Assembly: GCF_052324685.1 (NCBI RefSeq)
Contig: NC_135212.1
Coordinates: forward strand, 21,059,048 to 21,123,047
DNA: 64,000 bases
Direction: 5' to 3'
Source: Brachyhypopomus gauderio
Lineage: Eukaryota; Chordata; Actinopteri; Gymnotiformes; Hypopomidae
Shown: positions 15,101-27,600 of the stretch, piece by piece
How the letters are laid out: every line of letters starts with the position of its first letter
Position numbering within the stretch: the stretch's first letter is position 1
Position numbers and translations under genes: made by a program
The notes under the pieces: model-generated
What the model saw: only the letters and a program-made list of their open reading frames with translations
Databases searched by the model: none
What the model was told of the DNA's origin: nothing

Positions 15101-16164
15101 CTGCACCCTGATGCTGTAGCTGTTGTGTTGGGGCCACTGACATGCACACTGATACTGTAGCTGTTGATGGCTTGTTGGGGCCACTGAGATGCGCACTGAA
15201 GCTGTAGCTGTTGATGGCGTGTTGGGGCCACTGACATGTGCACTGATGCTGTAGCTGTTGAGGGTGTGTTGGGGCCACTGAACTGCACACTGATGCTGTA
15301 GCTGTTGATTGCTTTAGCGGCACTGACCTGCACCTTGATGCTGTATCGATTGAGGGTGTGTTGGGGCCAGTGACCTGCACACTGATGCTGTGCCTGTTGA
15401 TGTCGTGTTGGGGCCTCTGACATGCGCACTGATGCTGTAGCTGTTAATGATGTGTTGGGGCCACTGAACTGCACCCTGATGCTGTAGCTGTTGTGTTGGG
15501 GCCACTGACATGCACACTGATACTGTAGCTGTTGATGGCTTGTTGGGGCCACTGACATGCGCACTGATTCTGTAGCTGTTGATGGTGTGTTGGGGCCAGT
15601 GAACTGCACACTGATGCTGTGCCTGTTGATGGCTTGTTGGGGCCACTGACATTCACACTGATACTGTAGCTGTTGATGGCGTGTTGGGGCCACTGACATG
15701 TGCACTGATGCTGTAGCTGTTGAGGGTGTGTTGAGGCCACTGAACTGCACACTGATGCTGTAGCTGTTGATTGTTTTAGCGGCACTGACCTGCACCTTGA
15801 TGCTGTAGCTGTTGAGGGTGTGTTGAGGCCACTGAACTGCACACTGATGCTGTAGCTGTTGATGGTGTGTTGGGGCCACTGAAATGCACACTGATACTGT
15901 AGCTGTTGATGGCTTGTTGCGGCCACTGACATGCGCACTGATGCTGTAGCTGTTGATGGCGTGTTGGGGCCACTGAACTGCACCCTGATGCTGTAGCTGT
16001 TGATGTTGTGTTGGGGCCACTGACATGCACACTGATACTGTAGCTGTTGATGGCTTGTTGGGGCCACTGACATGCGCACTGATGCTGTGGCTGTTGATGG
16101 TGTGTTGGGGCCAGTGAACTGCACACTGATGCTGTGCCTGTTGATGGCTTGTTGGGGCCACTGA
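9287..16164. repeat. Second copy of the 7.4 kb array duplication
   Basis: It corresponds to 1,890-8,720 at offsets of 7,397 then 7,444 bp. It keeps the extra monomer near 11,960 that the first copy lacks. A third, partial copy of the right-hand part lies at an offset of +15,437 bp (12,394/27,831; 13,213/28,650), about 27.1-30.1 kb, with a loss of three monomers (141 bp) in its middle. Confidence 0.83.
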
Positions 16165-19100
16165 CATTCACACTGATACTGTAGCTGTTGATGGCGTGTT
16201 GGGGCCACTGACATGTTTACTGATGCTGTAGCTGTTGAGGGTGTGTTGGGGCCACTGAACTGCACACTGATGCTGTAGCTGTTGATTGCTTTAGCGGCAC
16301 TGACCTGCACCTTGATGCTGTATCGATTGAGGGTGTGTTGGGGCCAGTGACCTGCACACTGATGCTGTGCCTGTTGATGGCGTGTTGGGGCCTCTGACAT
16401 GCGCACTGATGCTTTAGCTGTTAATGATGTGTTGGGGCCACTGAACTGCACCCTGATGCTGTAGCTGTTGTGTTGGGGCCACTGACATGCACACTGATAC
16501 TGTAGCTGTTGATGGCTTGTTGGGGCCACTGAGATGCGCACTGAAGCTGTAGCTGTTGATGGCGTGTTGGGGCCACTGACATGTGCACTGATGCTGTAGC
16601 TGTTGAGGGTGTGTTGGGGCCACTGAACTGCACACTGATGCTGTAGCTGTTGATTGCTTTAGCGGCACTGACCTGCACCTTGATGCTGTATCGATTGAGG
16701 GTGTGTTGGGGCCAGTGACCTGCACACTGATGCTGTGCCTGTTGATGTCGTGTTGGGGCCTCTGACATGCGCACTGATGCTGTAGCTGTTAATGATGTGT
16801 TGGGGCCACTGAACTGCACCCTGATGCTGTAGCTGTTGTGTTGGGGCCACTGACATGCACACTGATACTGTAGCTGTTGATGGCTTGTTGGGGCCACTGA
16901 CATGCGCACTGATTCTGTAGCTGTTGATGGTGTGTTGGGGCCAGTGAACTGCACACTGATGCTGTGCCTGTTGATGGCTTGTTGGGGCCACTGACATTCA
17001 CACTGATACTGTAGCTGTTGATGGCGTGTTGGGGCCACTGACATGTGCACTGATGCTGTAGCTGTTGAGGGTGTGTTGAGGCCACTGAACTGCACACTGA
17101 TGCTGTAGCTGTTGATTGTTTTAGCGGCACTGACCTGCACCTTGATGCTGTAGCTGTTGAGGGTGTGTTGAGGCCACTGAACTGCACACTGATGCTGTAG
17201 CTGTTGATGGTGTGTTGGGGCCACTGAAATGCACACTGATACTGTAGCTGTTGATGGCTTGTTGCGGCCACTGACATGCGCACTGATGCTGTAGCTGTTG
17301 ATGGCGTGTTGGGGCCACTGAACTGCACCCTGATGCTGTAGCTGTTGATGTTGTGTTGGGGCCACTGACATGCACACTGATACTGTAGCTGTTGATGGCT
17401 TGTTGGGGCCACTGACATGCGCACTGATGCTGTGGCTGTTGATGGTGTGTTGGGGCCAGTGAACTGCACACTGATGCTGTGCCTGTTGATGGCTTGTTGG
17501 GGCCACTGACATTCAAACTGATACTGTAGCTGTTGATGGCGTGTTGGGGCCACTGACATGTTTACTGATGCTGTAGCTGTTGAGGGTGTGTTGGGGCCAC
17601 TGAACTGCACACTGATGCTGTAGCTGTTGATTGCTTTAGCGGCACTGACCTGCACCTTGATGCTGTATCGATTGAGGGTGTGTTGGGGCCAGTGACCTGC
17701 ACACTGATGCTGTGCCTGTTGATGGCGTGTTGGGGCCTCTGACATGCGCACTGATGCTTTAGCTGTTAATGATGTGTTGGGGCCACTGAACTGCACCCTG
17801 ATGCTGTAGCTGTTGTGTTGGGGCCACTGACATGCACACTGATACTGTAGCTGTTGATGGCTTGTTGGGGCCACTGAGATGCGCACTGAAGCTGTAGCTG
17901 TTGATGGCGTGTTGGGGCCACTGACATGTGCACTGATGCTGTAGCTGTTGAGGGTGTGTTGGGGCCACTGAACTGCACACTGATACTGTAGCTGTTGATT
18001 GCTTTAGCGGCACTGACCTGCACCTTGATGCTGTATCGATTGAGGGTGTGTTGGGGCCAGTGACCTGCACACTGATGCTGTGCCTGTTGATGTCGTGTTG
18101 GGGCCTCTGACATGCGCACTGATGCTGTAGCTGTTAATGATGTGTTGGGGCCACTGAACTGCACCCTGATGCTGTAGCTGTTGTGTTGGGGCCACTGACA
18201 TGCACACTGATACTGTAGCTGTTGATGGCTTGTTGGGGCCACTGACATGCGCACTGATTCTGTAGCTGTTGATGGTGTGTTGGGGCCAGTGAACTGCACA
18301 CTGATGCTGTGCCTGTTGATGGCTTGTTGGGGCCACTGACATTCACACTGATACTGTAGCTGTTGATGGCGTGTTGGGGCCACTGACATGTGCACTGATG
18401 CTGTAGCTGTTGAGGGTGTGTTGAGGCCACTGAACTGCACACTGATGCTGTAGCTGTTGATTGTTTTAGCGGCACTGACCTGCACCTTGATGCTGTAGCT
18501 GTTGAGGGTGTGTTGAGGCCACTGAACTGCACACTGATGCTGTAGCTGTTGATGGTGTGTTGGGGCCACTGAAATGCACACTGATACTGTAGCTGTTGAT
18601 GGCTTGTTGCGGCCACTGACATGCGCACTGATGCTGTAGCTGTTGATGGCGTGTTGGGGCCACTGAACTGCACCCTGATGCTGTAGCTGTTGATGTTGTG
18701 TTGGGGCCACTGACATGCACACTGATACTGTAGCTGTTGATGGCTTGTTGGGGCCACTGACATGCGCACTGATGCTGTGGCTGTTGATGGTGTGTTGGGG
18801 CCAGTGAACTGCACACTGATGCTGTGCCTGTTGATGGCTTGTTGGGGCCACTGACATTCAAACTGATACTGTAGCTGTTGATGGCGTGTTGGGGCCACTG
18901 ACATGTTTACTGATGCTGTAGCTGTTGAGGGTGTGTTGGGGCCACTGAACTGCACACTGATGCTGTAGCTGTTGATTGCTTTAGCGGCACTGACCTGCAC
19001 CTTGATGCTGTATCGATTGAGGGTGTGTTGGGGCCAGTGACCTGCACACTGATGCTGTGCCTGTTGATGGCGTGTTGGGGCCTCTGACATGCGCACTGAT

Positions 19101-20060
19101 GCTTTAGCTGTTAATGATGTGTTGGGGCCACTGAACTGCACCCTGATGCTGTAGCTGTTGTGTTGGGGCCACTGACATGCACACTGATACTGTAGCTGTT
19201 GATGGCTTGTTGGGGCCACTGAGATGTGCACTGAAGCTGTAGCTGTTGATGGCGTGTTGGGGCCACTGACATGTGCACTGATGCTGTAGCTGTTGAGGGT
19301 GTGTTGGGGCCACTGAACTGCACACTGATGCTGTAGCTGTTGATTGCTTTAGCGGCACTGACCTGCACCTTGATGCTGTATCGATTGAGGGTGTGTTGGG
19401 GCCAGTGACCTGCACACTGATGCTGTGCCTGTTGATGTCGTGTTGGGGCCTCTGACATGCGCACTGATGCTGTAGCTGTTAATGATGTGTTGGGGCCACT
19501 GAACTGCACCCTGATGCTGTAGCTGTTGTGTTGGGGCCACTGACATGCACACTGATACTGTAGCTGTTGATGGCTTGTTGGGGCCACTGACATGCGCACT
19601 GATTCTGTAGCTGTTGATGGTGTGTTGGGGCCAGTGAACTGCACACTGATGCTGTGCCTGTTGATGGCTTGTTGGGGCCACTGACATTCACACTGATACT
19701 GTAGCTGTTGATGGCGTGTTGGGGCCACTGACATGTGCACTGATGCTGTAGCTGTTGAGGGTGTGTTGAGGCCACTGAACTGCACACTGATGCTGTAGCT
19801 GTTGATTGTTTTAGCGGCACTGACCTGCACCTTGATGCTGTATCGATTGAGGGTGTGTTGGGGCCAGTGACCTGCACACTGATGCTGTGCCTGTTGATGG
19901 CGTGTTGGGGCCTCTGACATGCGCACTGATGCTTTAGCTGTTAATGATGTGTTGGGGCCACTGAACTGCACACTGATGTTGTAGCTGTTGTGTTGGGGCC
20001 ACTGACATGCACACTGATACTGTAGCTGTTGATGGCTTGTTGGGGCCACTGAGATGCGCA
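14826..20060. repeat. 1,345-bp higher-order repeat array
   Basis: A second higher-order unit of 1,345 bp is tandemly repeated about four times. Equivalent positions are 15,069, 16,414, 17,759 and 19,104, and likewise 15,314, 16,659, 18,004 and 19,349. The unit includes GAGGGTGTGTTGAGGCC and ACATGTTTACTGATG variants that are absent from the 1,217-bp type. The two later copies share a derived A (ATTCAAACTG at 17,516 and 18,861) where earlier copies read ATTCACACTG, which gives the order of duplication. Confidence 0.88.
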
Positions 20061-20289
20061 CTGAAGCTGTAGCTGTTGATGGCGTGTTGGGGCCACTGAC
20101 ATGTGCACTGATGCTGTAGCTGTTGAGGGTGTGTTGGGGCCACTGAACTGCACACTGATGCTGTAGCTGTTGATTGCTTTAGCGGCACTGACCTGCACCT
20201 TGATGCTGTATCGATTGAGGGTGTGTTGGGGCCAGTGACCTGCACACTGATGCTGTGCCTGTTGATGGCGTGTTGGGGCCTCTGACATG

Positions 20290-23200
20290 ACATGCGCACT
20301 GATGCTTTAGCTGTTAATGATGTGTTGGGGCCACTGAACTGCACCCTGATGCTGTAGCTGTTGTGTTGGGGCCACTGACATGCACACTGATACTGTAGCT
20401 GTTGATGGCTTGTTGGGGCCACTGAGATGCGCACTGAAGCTGTAGCTGTTGATGGTGTGTTGGGGCCAGTGAACTGCACACTGATGCTTTGCCTGTTGAT
20501 GGCTTGTTGGGGCCACTGACATTCACACTGATTCTGTAGCTGTTGATGGCGTGTTGGGGCCACTGACATGTGCACTGATGCTGTAGCTGTTGATGGTGTG
20601 TTGGGGCCACTGAAATGCACACTGATACTGTAGCTGTTGATGGCTTGTTGGGGCCACTGACATGCGCACTGATGCTGTAGCTGTTGATGGCGTGTTGGGG
20701 CCACTGAACTGCACCCTGATGCTGTAGCTGTTGATGTTGTGTTGGGGCCACTGACATGCACACTGATACTGTAGCTGTTGATGGCTTGTTGGGGCCACTG
20801 ACATGCGCACTGATGCTGTAGCTGTTGATGGTGTGTTGGGGCCAGTGAACTGCACACTGATGCTTTGCCTGTTGATGGCTTGTTGGGGCCACTGACATTC
20901 ACACTGATACTGTAGCTGTTGATGGCATGTTGGGGCCACTGACATATGCACTGATGCTGTAGCTGTTGATGGTGTGTTGGGGCCACTGAACTGCACACTG
21001 ATGCTGTAGCTGTTGATGGCTTGTTGGGGCCACTGACATTCACACTGATACTGTAGCTGTTGATGGCGTGTTGGGGCCACTGAACTGCACACTGATGCTG
21101 TAGCTGTTGATTGCTTTAGCGGCACTGACTTGCACCTTGATGCTGTAGTTGTTGATTGCTTTAGCGGCACTGACTTGCACCTTGATGCTGTATCGATTGA
21201 GGGTGTGTTGGGGCCAGTGACCTGCACACTGATGCGGTGCCTGTTGATAGTGTGTTGGGGCCTCTGACATGCGCACTGATGCTGTAGCTGTTAATGATGT
21301 GTTGGGGCCACTGAACTGCACCCTGATGCTGTAGCTGTTGATGTTGTGTTGGGGCCACTGACATGCACACTGATACTGTAGCTGTTGATGGCTTGTTGGG
21401 GCCACTGACATGCGCACTGATGCTGTAGCTGTTGATGGTGTGTTGGGGCCAGTGAACTGCACACTGATGCTGTGCCTGTTGATGGCGTGTTGGGGCCTCT
21501 GACATGACATGCGCACTGATGCTTTAGCTGTTAATGATGTGTTGGGGCCACTGAACTGCACCCTGATGCTGTAGCTGTTGTGTTGGGGCCACTGACATGC
21601 ACACTGATACTGTAGCTGTTGATGGCTTGTTGGGGCCACTGAGATGCACACTGAAGCTGTAGCTGTTGATGGTGTGTTGGGGCCAGTGAACTGCACACTG
21701 ATGCTTTGCCTGTTGATGGCTTGTTGGGGCCACTGACATTCACACTGATTCTGTAGCTGTTGATGGCGTGTTGGGGCCACTGACATGTGCACTGATGCTG
21801 TAGCTGTTGATGGTGTGTTGGGGCCACTGAAATGCACACTGATACTGTAGCTGTTGATGGCTTGTTGGGGCCACTGACATGCGCACTGATGCTGTAGCTG
21901 TTGATGGCGTGTTGGGGCCACTGAACTGCACCCTGATGCTGTAGCTGTTGATGTTGTGTTGGGGCCACTGACATGCACACTGATACTGTAGCTGTTGATG
22001 GCTTGTTGGGGCCACTGACATGCGCACTGATGCTGTAGCTGTTGATGGTGTGTTGGGGCCAGTGAACTGCACACTGATGCTTTGCCTGTTGATGGCTTGT
22101 TGGGGCCACTGACATTCACACTGATACTGTAGCTGTTGATGGCATGTTGGGGCCACTGACATATGCACTGATGCTGTAGCTGTTGATGGTGTGTTGGGGC
22201 CACTGAACTGCACACTGATGCTGTAGCTGTTGATGGCTTGTTGGGGCCACTGACATTCACACTGATACTGTAGCTGTTGATGGCGTGTTGGGGCCACTGA
22301 ACTGCACACTGATGCTGTAGCTGTTGATTGCTTTAGCGGCACTGACTTGCACCTTGATGCTGTAGCTGTTGATTGCTTTAGCGGCACTGACTTGCACCTT
22401 GATGCTGTATCGATTGAGGGTGTGTTGGGGCCAGTGACCTGCACACTGATGCGGTGCCTGTTGATAGTGTGTTGGGGCCTCTGACATGCGCACTGATGCT
22501 GTAGCTGTTAATGATGTGTTGGGGCCACTGAACTGCACCCTGATGCTGTAGCTGTTGATGTTGTGTTGGGGCCACTGACATGCACACTGATACTGTAGCT
22601 GTTGATGGCTTGTTGGGGCCACTGACATGCGCACTGATGCTGTAGCTGTTGATGGCGTGTTGGGGCCACTGAACTGCACCCTGATGCTGTAGCTGTTGAT
22701 GTTGTGTTGGGGCCACTGACATGCACACTGATACCGTAGCAGTTGATGGCTTGTTGGGGCCACTGACATGCGCACTGATGCTGTGGCTGTTGATGGTGTG
22801 TTGGGGCCAGTGAACTGCACACTGATGCTGTGCCTGTTGATGGCTTGTTGGGGCCACTGACATTCACACTGATACTGTAGCTGTTGATGGCGTGTTGGGG
22901 CCACTGACATGTGCACTGATGCTGTAGCTGTTGAGGGTGTGTTGGGGCCACTGAACTGCACACTGATGCTGTAGCTGTTGATTGCTTTAGCGGCACTGAC
23001 CTGCACCTTGATGCTGTATCGATTGAGGGTGTGTTGGGGCCAGTGACCTGCACACTGATGCTGTGCCTGTTGATGTCGTGTTGGGGCCTCTGACATGCGC
23101 ACTGATGCTGTAGCTGTTAATGATGTGTTGGGGCCACTGAACTGCACCCTGATGCTGTAGCTGTTGTGTTGGGGCCACTGACATGCACACTGATACTGTA

Positions 23201-26200
23201 GCTGTTGATGGCTTGTTGGGGCCACTGACATGCGCACTGATTCTGTAGCTGTTGATGGTGTGTTGGGGCCAGTGAACTGCACACTGATGCTGTGCCTGTT
23301 GATGGCTTGTTGGGGCCACTGACATTCACACTGATACTGTAGCTGTTGATGGCGTGTTGGGGCCACTGACATGTGCACTGATGCTGTAGCTGTTGAGGGT
23401 GTGTTGAGGCCACTGAACTGCACACTGATGCTGTAGCTGTTGATTGTTTTAGCGGCACTGACCTGCACCTTGATGCTGTATCGATTGAGGGTGTGTTGGG
23501 GCCAGTGACCTGCACACTGATGCTGTGCCTGTTGATGGCGTGTTGGGGCCTCTGACATGCGCACTGATGCTTTAGCTGTTAATGATGTGTTGGGGCCACT
23601 GAACTGCACACTGATGCTGTAGCTGTTGTGTTGGGGCCACTGACATGCACACTGATACTGTAGCTGTTGATGGCTTGTTGGGGCCACTGAGATGCGCACT
23701 GAAGCTGTAGCTGTTGATGGCGTGTTGGGGCCACTGACATGTGCACTGATGCTGTAGCTGTTGAGGGTGTGTTGGGGCCACTGAACTGCACACTGATGCT
23801 GTAGCTGTTGATTGCTTTAGCGGCACTGACCTGCACCTTGATGCTGTATCGATTGAGGGTGTGTTGGGGCCAGTGACCTGCACACTGATGCTGTGCCTGT
23901 TGATGGCGTGTTGGGGCCTCTGACATGACATGCGCACTGATGCTTTAGCTGTTAATGATGTGTTGGGGCCACTGAACTGCACCCTGATGCTGTAGCTGTT
24001 GTGTTGGGGCCACTGACATGCACACTGATACTGTAGCTGTTGATGGCTTGTTGGGGCCACTGAGATGTGCACTGAAGCTGTAGCTGTTGATGGTGTGTTG
24101 GGGCCAGTGAACTGCACACTGATGCTTTGCCTGTTGATGGCTTGTTGGGGCCACTGACATTCACACTGATTCTGTAGCTGTTGATGGCGTGTTGGGGCCA
24201 CTGACATGTGCACTGATGCTGTAGCTGTTGATGGTGTGTTGGGGCCACTGAAATGCACACTGATACTGTAGCTGTTGATGGCTTGTTGGGGCCACTGACA
24301 TGCGCACTGATGCTGTAGCTGTTGATGGCGTGTTGGGGCCACTGAACTGCACCCTGATGCTGTAGCTGTTGATGTTGTGTTGGGGCCACTGACATGCACA
24401 CTGATACTGTAGCTGTTGATGGCTTGTTGGGGCCACTGACATGCGCACTGATGCTGTAGCTGTTGATGGTGTGTTGGGGCCAGTGAACTGCACACTGATG
24501 CTTTGCCTGTTGATGGCTTGTTGGGGCCACTGACATTCACACTGATACTGTAGCTGTTGATGGCATGTTGGGGCCACTGACATATGCACTGATGCTGTAG
24601 CTGTTGATGGTGTGTTGGGGCCACTGAACTGCACACTGATGCTGTAGCTGTTGATGGCTTGTTGGGGCCACTGACATTCACACTGATACTGTAGCTGTTG
24701 ATGGCGTGTTGGGGCCACTGAACTGCACACTGATGCTGTAGCTGTTGATTGCTTTAGCGGCACTGACTTGCACCTTGATGCTGTAGCTGTTGATTGCTTT
24801 AGCGGCACTGACTTGCACCTTGATGCTGTATCGATTGAGGGTGTGTTGGGGCCAGTGACCTGCACACTGATGCGGTGCCTGTTGATAGTGTGTTGGGGCC
24901 TCTGACATGCGCACTGATGCTGTAGCTGTTAATGATGTGTTGGGGCCACTGAACTGCACCCTGATGCTGTAGCTGTTGATGTTGTGTTGGGGCCACTGAC
25001 ATGCACACTGATACTGTAGCTGTTGATGGCTTGTTGGGGCCACTGACATGCGCACTGATGCTGTAGCTGTTGATGGTGTGTTGGGGCCAGTGAACTGCAC
25101 ACTGATGCTGTGCCTGTTGATGGCGTGTTGGGGCCTCAGACATGACATGCGCACTGATGCTTTAGCTGTTAATGATGTGTTGGGGCCACTGAACTGCACC
25201 CTGATGCTGTAGCTGTTGTGTTGGGGCCACTGACATGCACACTGATACTGTAGCTGTTGATGGCTTGTTGGGGCCACTGAGATGCGCACTGAAGCTGTAG
25301 CTGTTGATGGTGTGTTGGGGCCAGTGAACTGCACACTGATGCTTTGCCTGTTGATGGCTTGTTGGGGCCACTGACATTCACACTGATTCTGTAGCTGTTG
25401 ATGGCGTGTTGGGGCCACTGACATGTGCACTGATGCTGTAGCTGTTGATGGTGTGTTGGGGCCACTGAAATGCACACTGATACTGTAGCTGTTGATGGCT
25501 TGTTGGGGCCACTGACATGCGCACTGATGCTGTAGCTGTTGATGGCGTGTTGGGGCCACTGAACTGCACCCTGATGCTGTAGCTGTTGATGTTGTGTTGG
25601 GGCCACTGACATGCACACTGATACTGTAGCTGTTGATGGCTTGTTGGGGCCACTGACATGCGCACTGATGCTGTAGCTGTTGATGGTGTGTTGGGGCCAG
25701 TGAACTGCACACTGATGCTTTGCCTGTTGATGGCTTGTTGGGGCCACTGACATTCACACTGATACTGTAGCTGTTGATGGCATGTTGGGGCCACTGACAT
25801 ATGCACTGATGCTGTAGCTGTTGATGGTGTGTTGGGGCCACTGAACTGCACACTGATGCTGTAGCTGTTGATGGCTTGTTGGGGCCACTGACATTCACAC
25901 TGATACTGTAGCTGTTGATGGCGTGTTGGGGCCACTGAACTGCACACTGATGCTGTAGCTGTTGATTGCTTTAGCGGCACTGACTTGCACCTTGATGCTG
26001 TAGCTGTTGATTGCTTTAGCGGCACTGACTTGCACCTTGATGCTGTATCGATTGAGGGTGTGTTGGGGCCAGTGACCTGCACACTGATGCGGTGCCTGTT
26101 GATAGTGTGTTGGGGCCTCTGACATGCGCACTGATGCTGTAGCTGTTAATGATGTGTTGGGGCCACTGAACTGCACCCTGATGCTGTAGCTGTTGATGTT

Positions 26201-27600
26201 GTGTTGGGGCCACTGACATGCACACTGATACTGTAGCTGTTGATGGCTTGTTGGGGCCACTGACATGCGCACTGATGCTGTAGCTGTTGATGGTGTGTTG
26301 GGGCCAGTGAACTGCACACTGATGCTGTGCCTGTTGATGGCGTGTTGGGGCCTCTGACATGACATGCGCACTGATGCTTTAGCTGTTAATGATGTGTTGG
26401 GGCCACTGAACTGCACCCTGATGCTGTAGCTGTTGTGTTGGGGCCACTGACATGCACACTGATACTGTAGCTGTTGATGGCTTGTTGGGGCCACTGAGAT
26501 GCGCACTGAAGCTGTAGCTGTTGATGGTGTGTTGGGGCCAGTGAACTGCACACTGATGCTTTGCCTGTTGATGGCTTGTTGGGGCCACTGACATTCACAC
26601 TGATTCTGTAGCTGTTGATGGCGTGTTGGGGCCACTGACATGTGCACTGATGCTGTAGCTGTTGATGGTGTGTTGGGGCCACTGAAATGCACACTGATAC
26701 TGTAGCTGTTGATGGCTTGTTGGGGCCACTGACATGCGCACTGATGCTGTAGCTGTTGATGGCGTGTTGGGGCCACTGAACTGCACCCTGATGCTGTAGC
26801 TGTTGATGTTGTGTTGGGGCCACTGACATGCACACTGATACTGTAGCTGTTGATGGCTTGTTGGGGCCACTGACATGCGCACTGATGCTGTAGCTGTTGA
26901 TGGTGTGTTGGGGCCAGTGAACTGCACACTGATGCTTTGCCTGTTGATGGCTTGTTGGGGCCACTGACATTCACACTGATACTGTAGCTGTTGATGGCAT
27001 GTTGGGGCCACTGACATATGCACTGATGCTGTAGCTGTTGATGGTGTGTTGGGGCCACTGAACTGCACACTGATGCTGTAGCTGTTGATGGCTTGTTGGG
27101 GCCACTGACATTCACACTGATACTGTAGCTGTTGATGGCGTGTTGGGGCCACTGAACTGCACACTGATGCTGTAGCTGTTGATTGCTTTAGCGGCACTGA
27201 CTTGCACCTTGATGCTGTAGCTGTTGATTGCTTTAGCGGCACTGACTTGCACCTTGATGCTGTATCGATTGAGGGTGTGTTGGGGCCAGTGACCTGCACA
27301 CTGATGCGGTGCCTGTTGATAGTGTGTTGGGGCCTCTGACATGCGCACTGATGCTGTAGCTGTTAATGATGTGTTGGGGCCACTGAACTGCACCCTGATG
27401 CTGTAGCTGTTGATGTTGTGTTGGGGCCACTGACATGCACACTGATACTGTAGCTGTTGATGGCTTGTTGGGGCCACTGACATGCGCACTGATGCTGTAG
27501 CTGTTGATGGTGTGTTGGGGCCAGTGAACTGCACACTGATGCTTTGCCTGTTGATGGCTTGTTGGGGCCACTGACATTCACACTGATACTGTAGCTGTTG
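20290..27600. repeat. 1,217-bp higher-order repeat group C
   Basis: Units recur at 20,307 and 21,524, then at 23,945, 25,162 and 26,379. The spacing is 1,217 bp except between 21,524 and 23,945 (2,421 bp), where a segment of the 1,345-bp type (about 22.5-23.6 kb) is inserted between 1,217-bp units. This interleaving indicates exchange between the two higher-order families. A private G-to-A change (GGGGCCTCAGACATGACATG, near 25,138) marks one unit. Confidence 0.85.
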
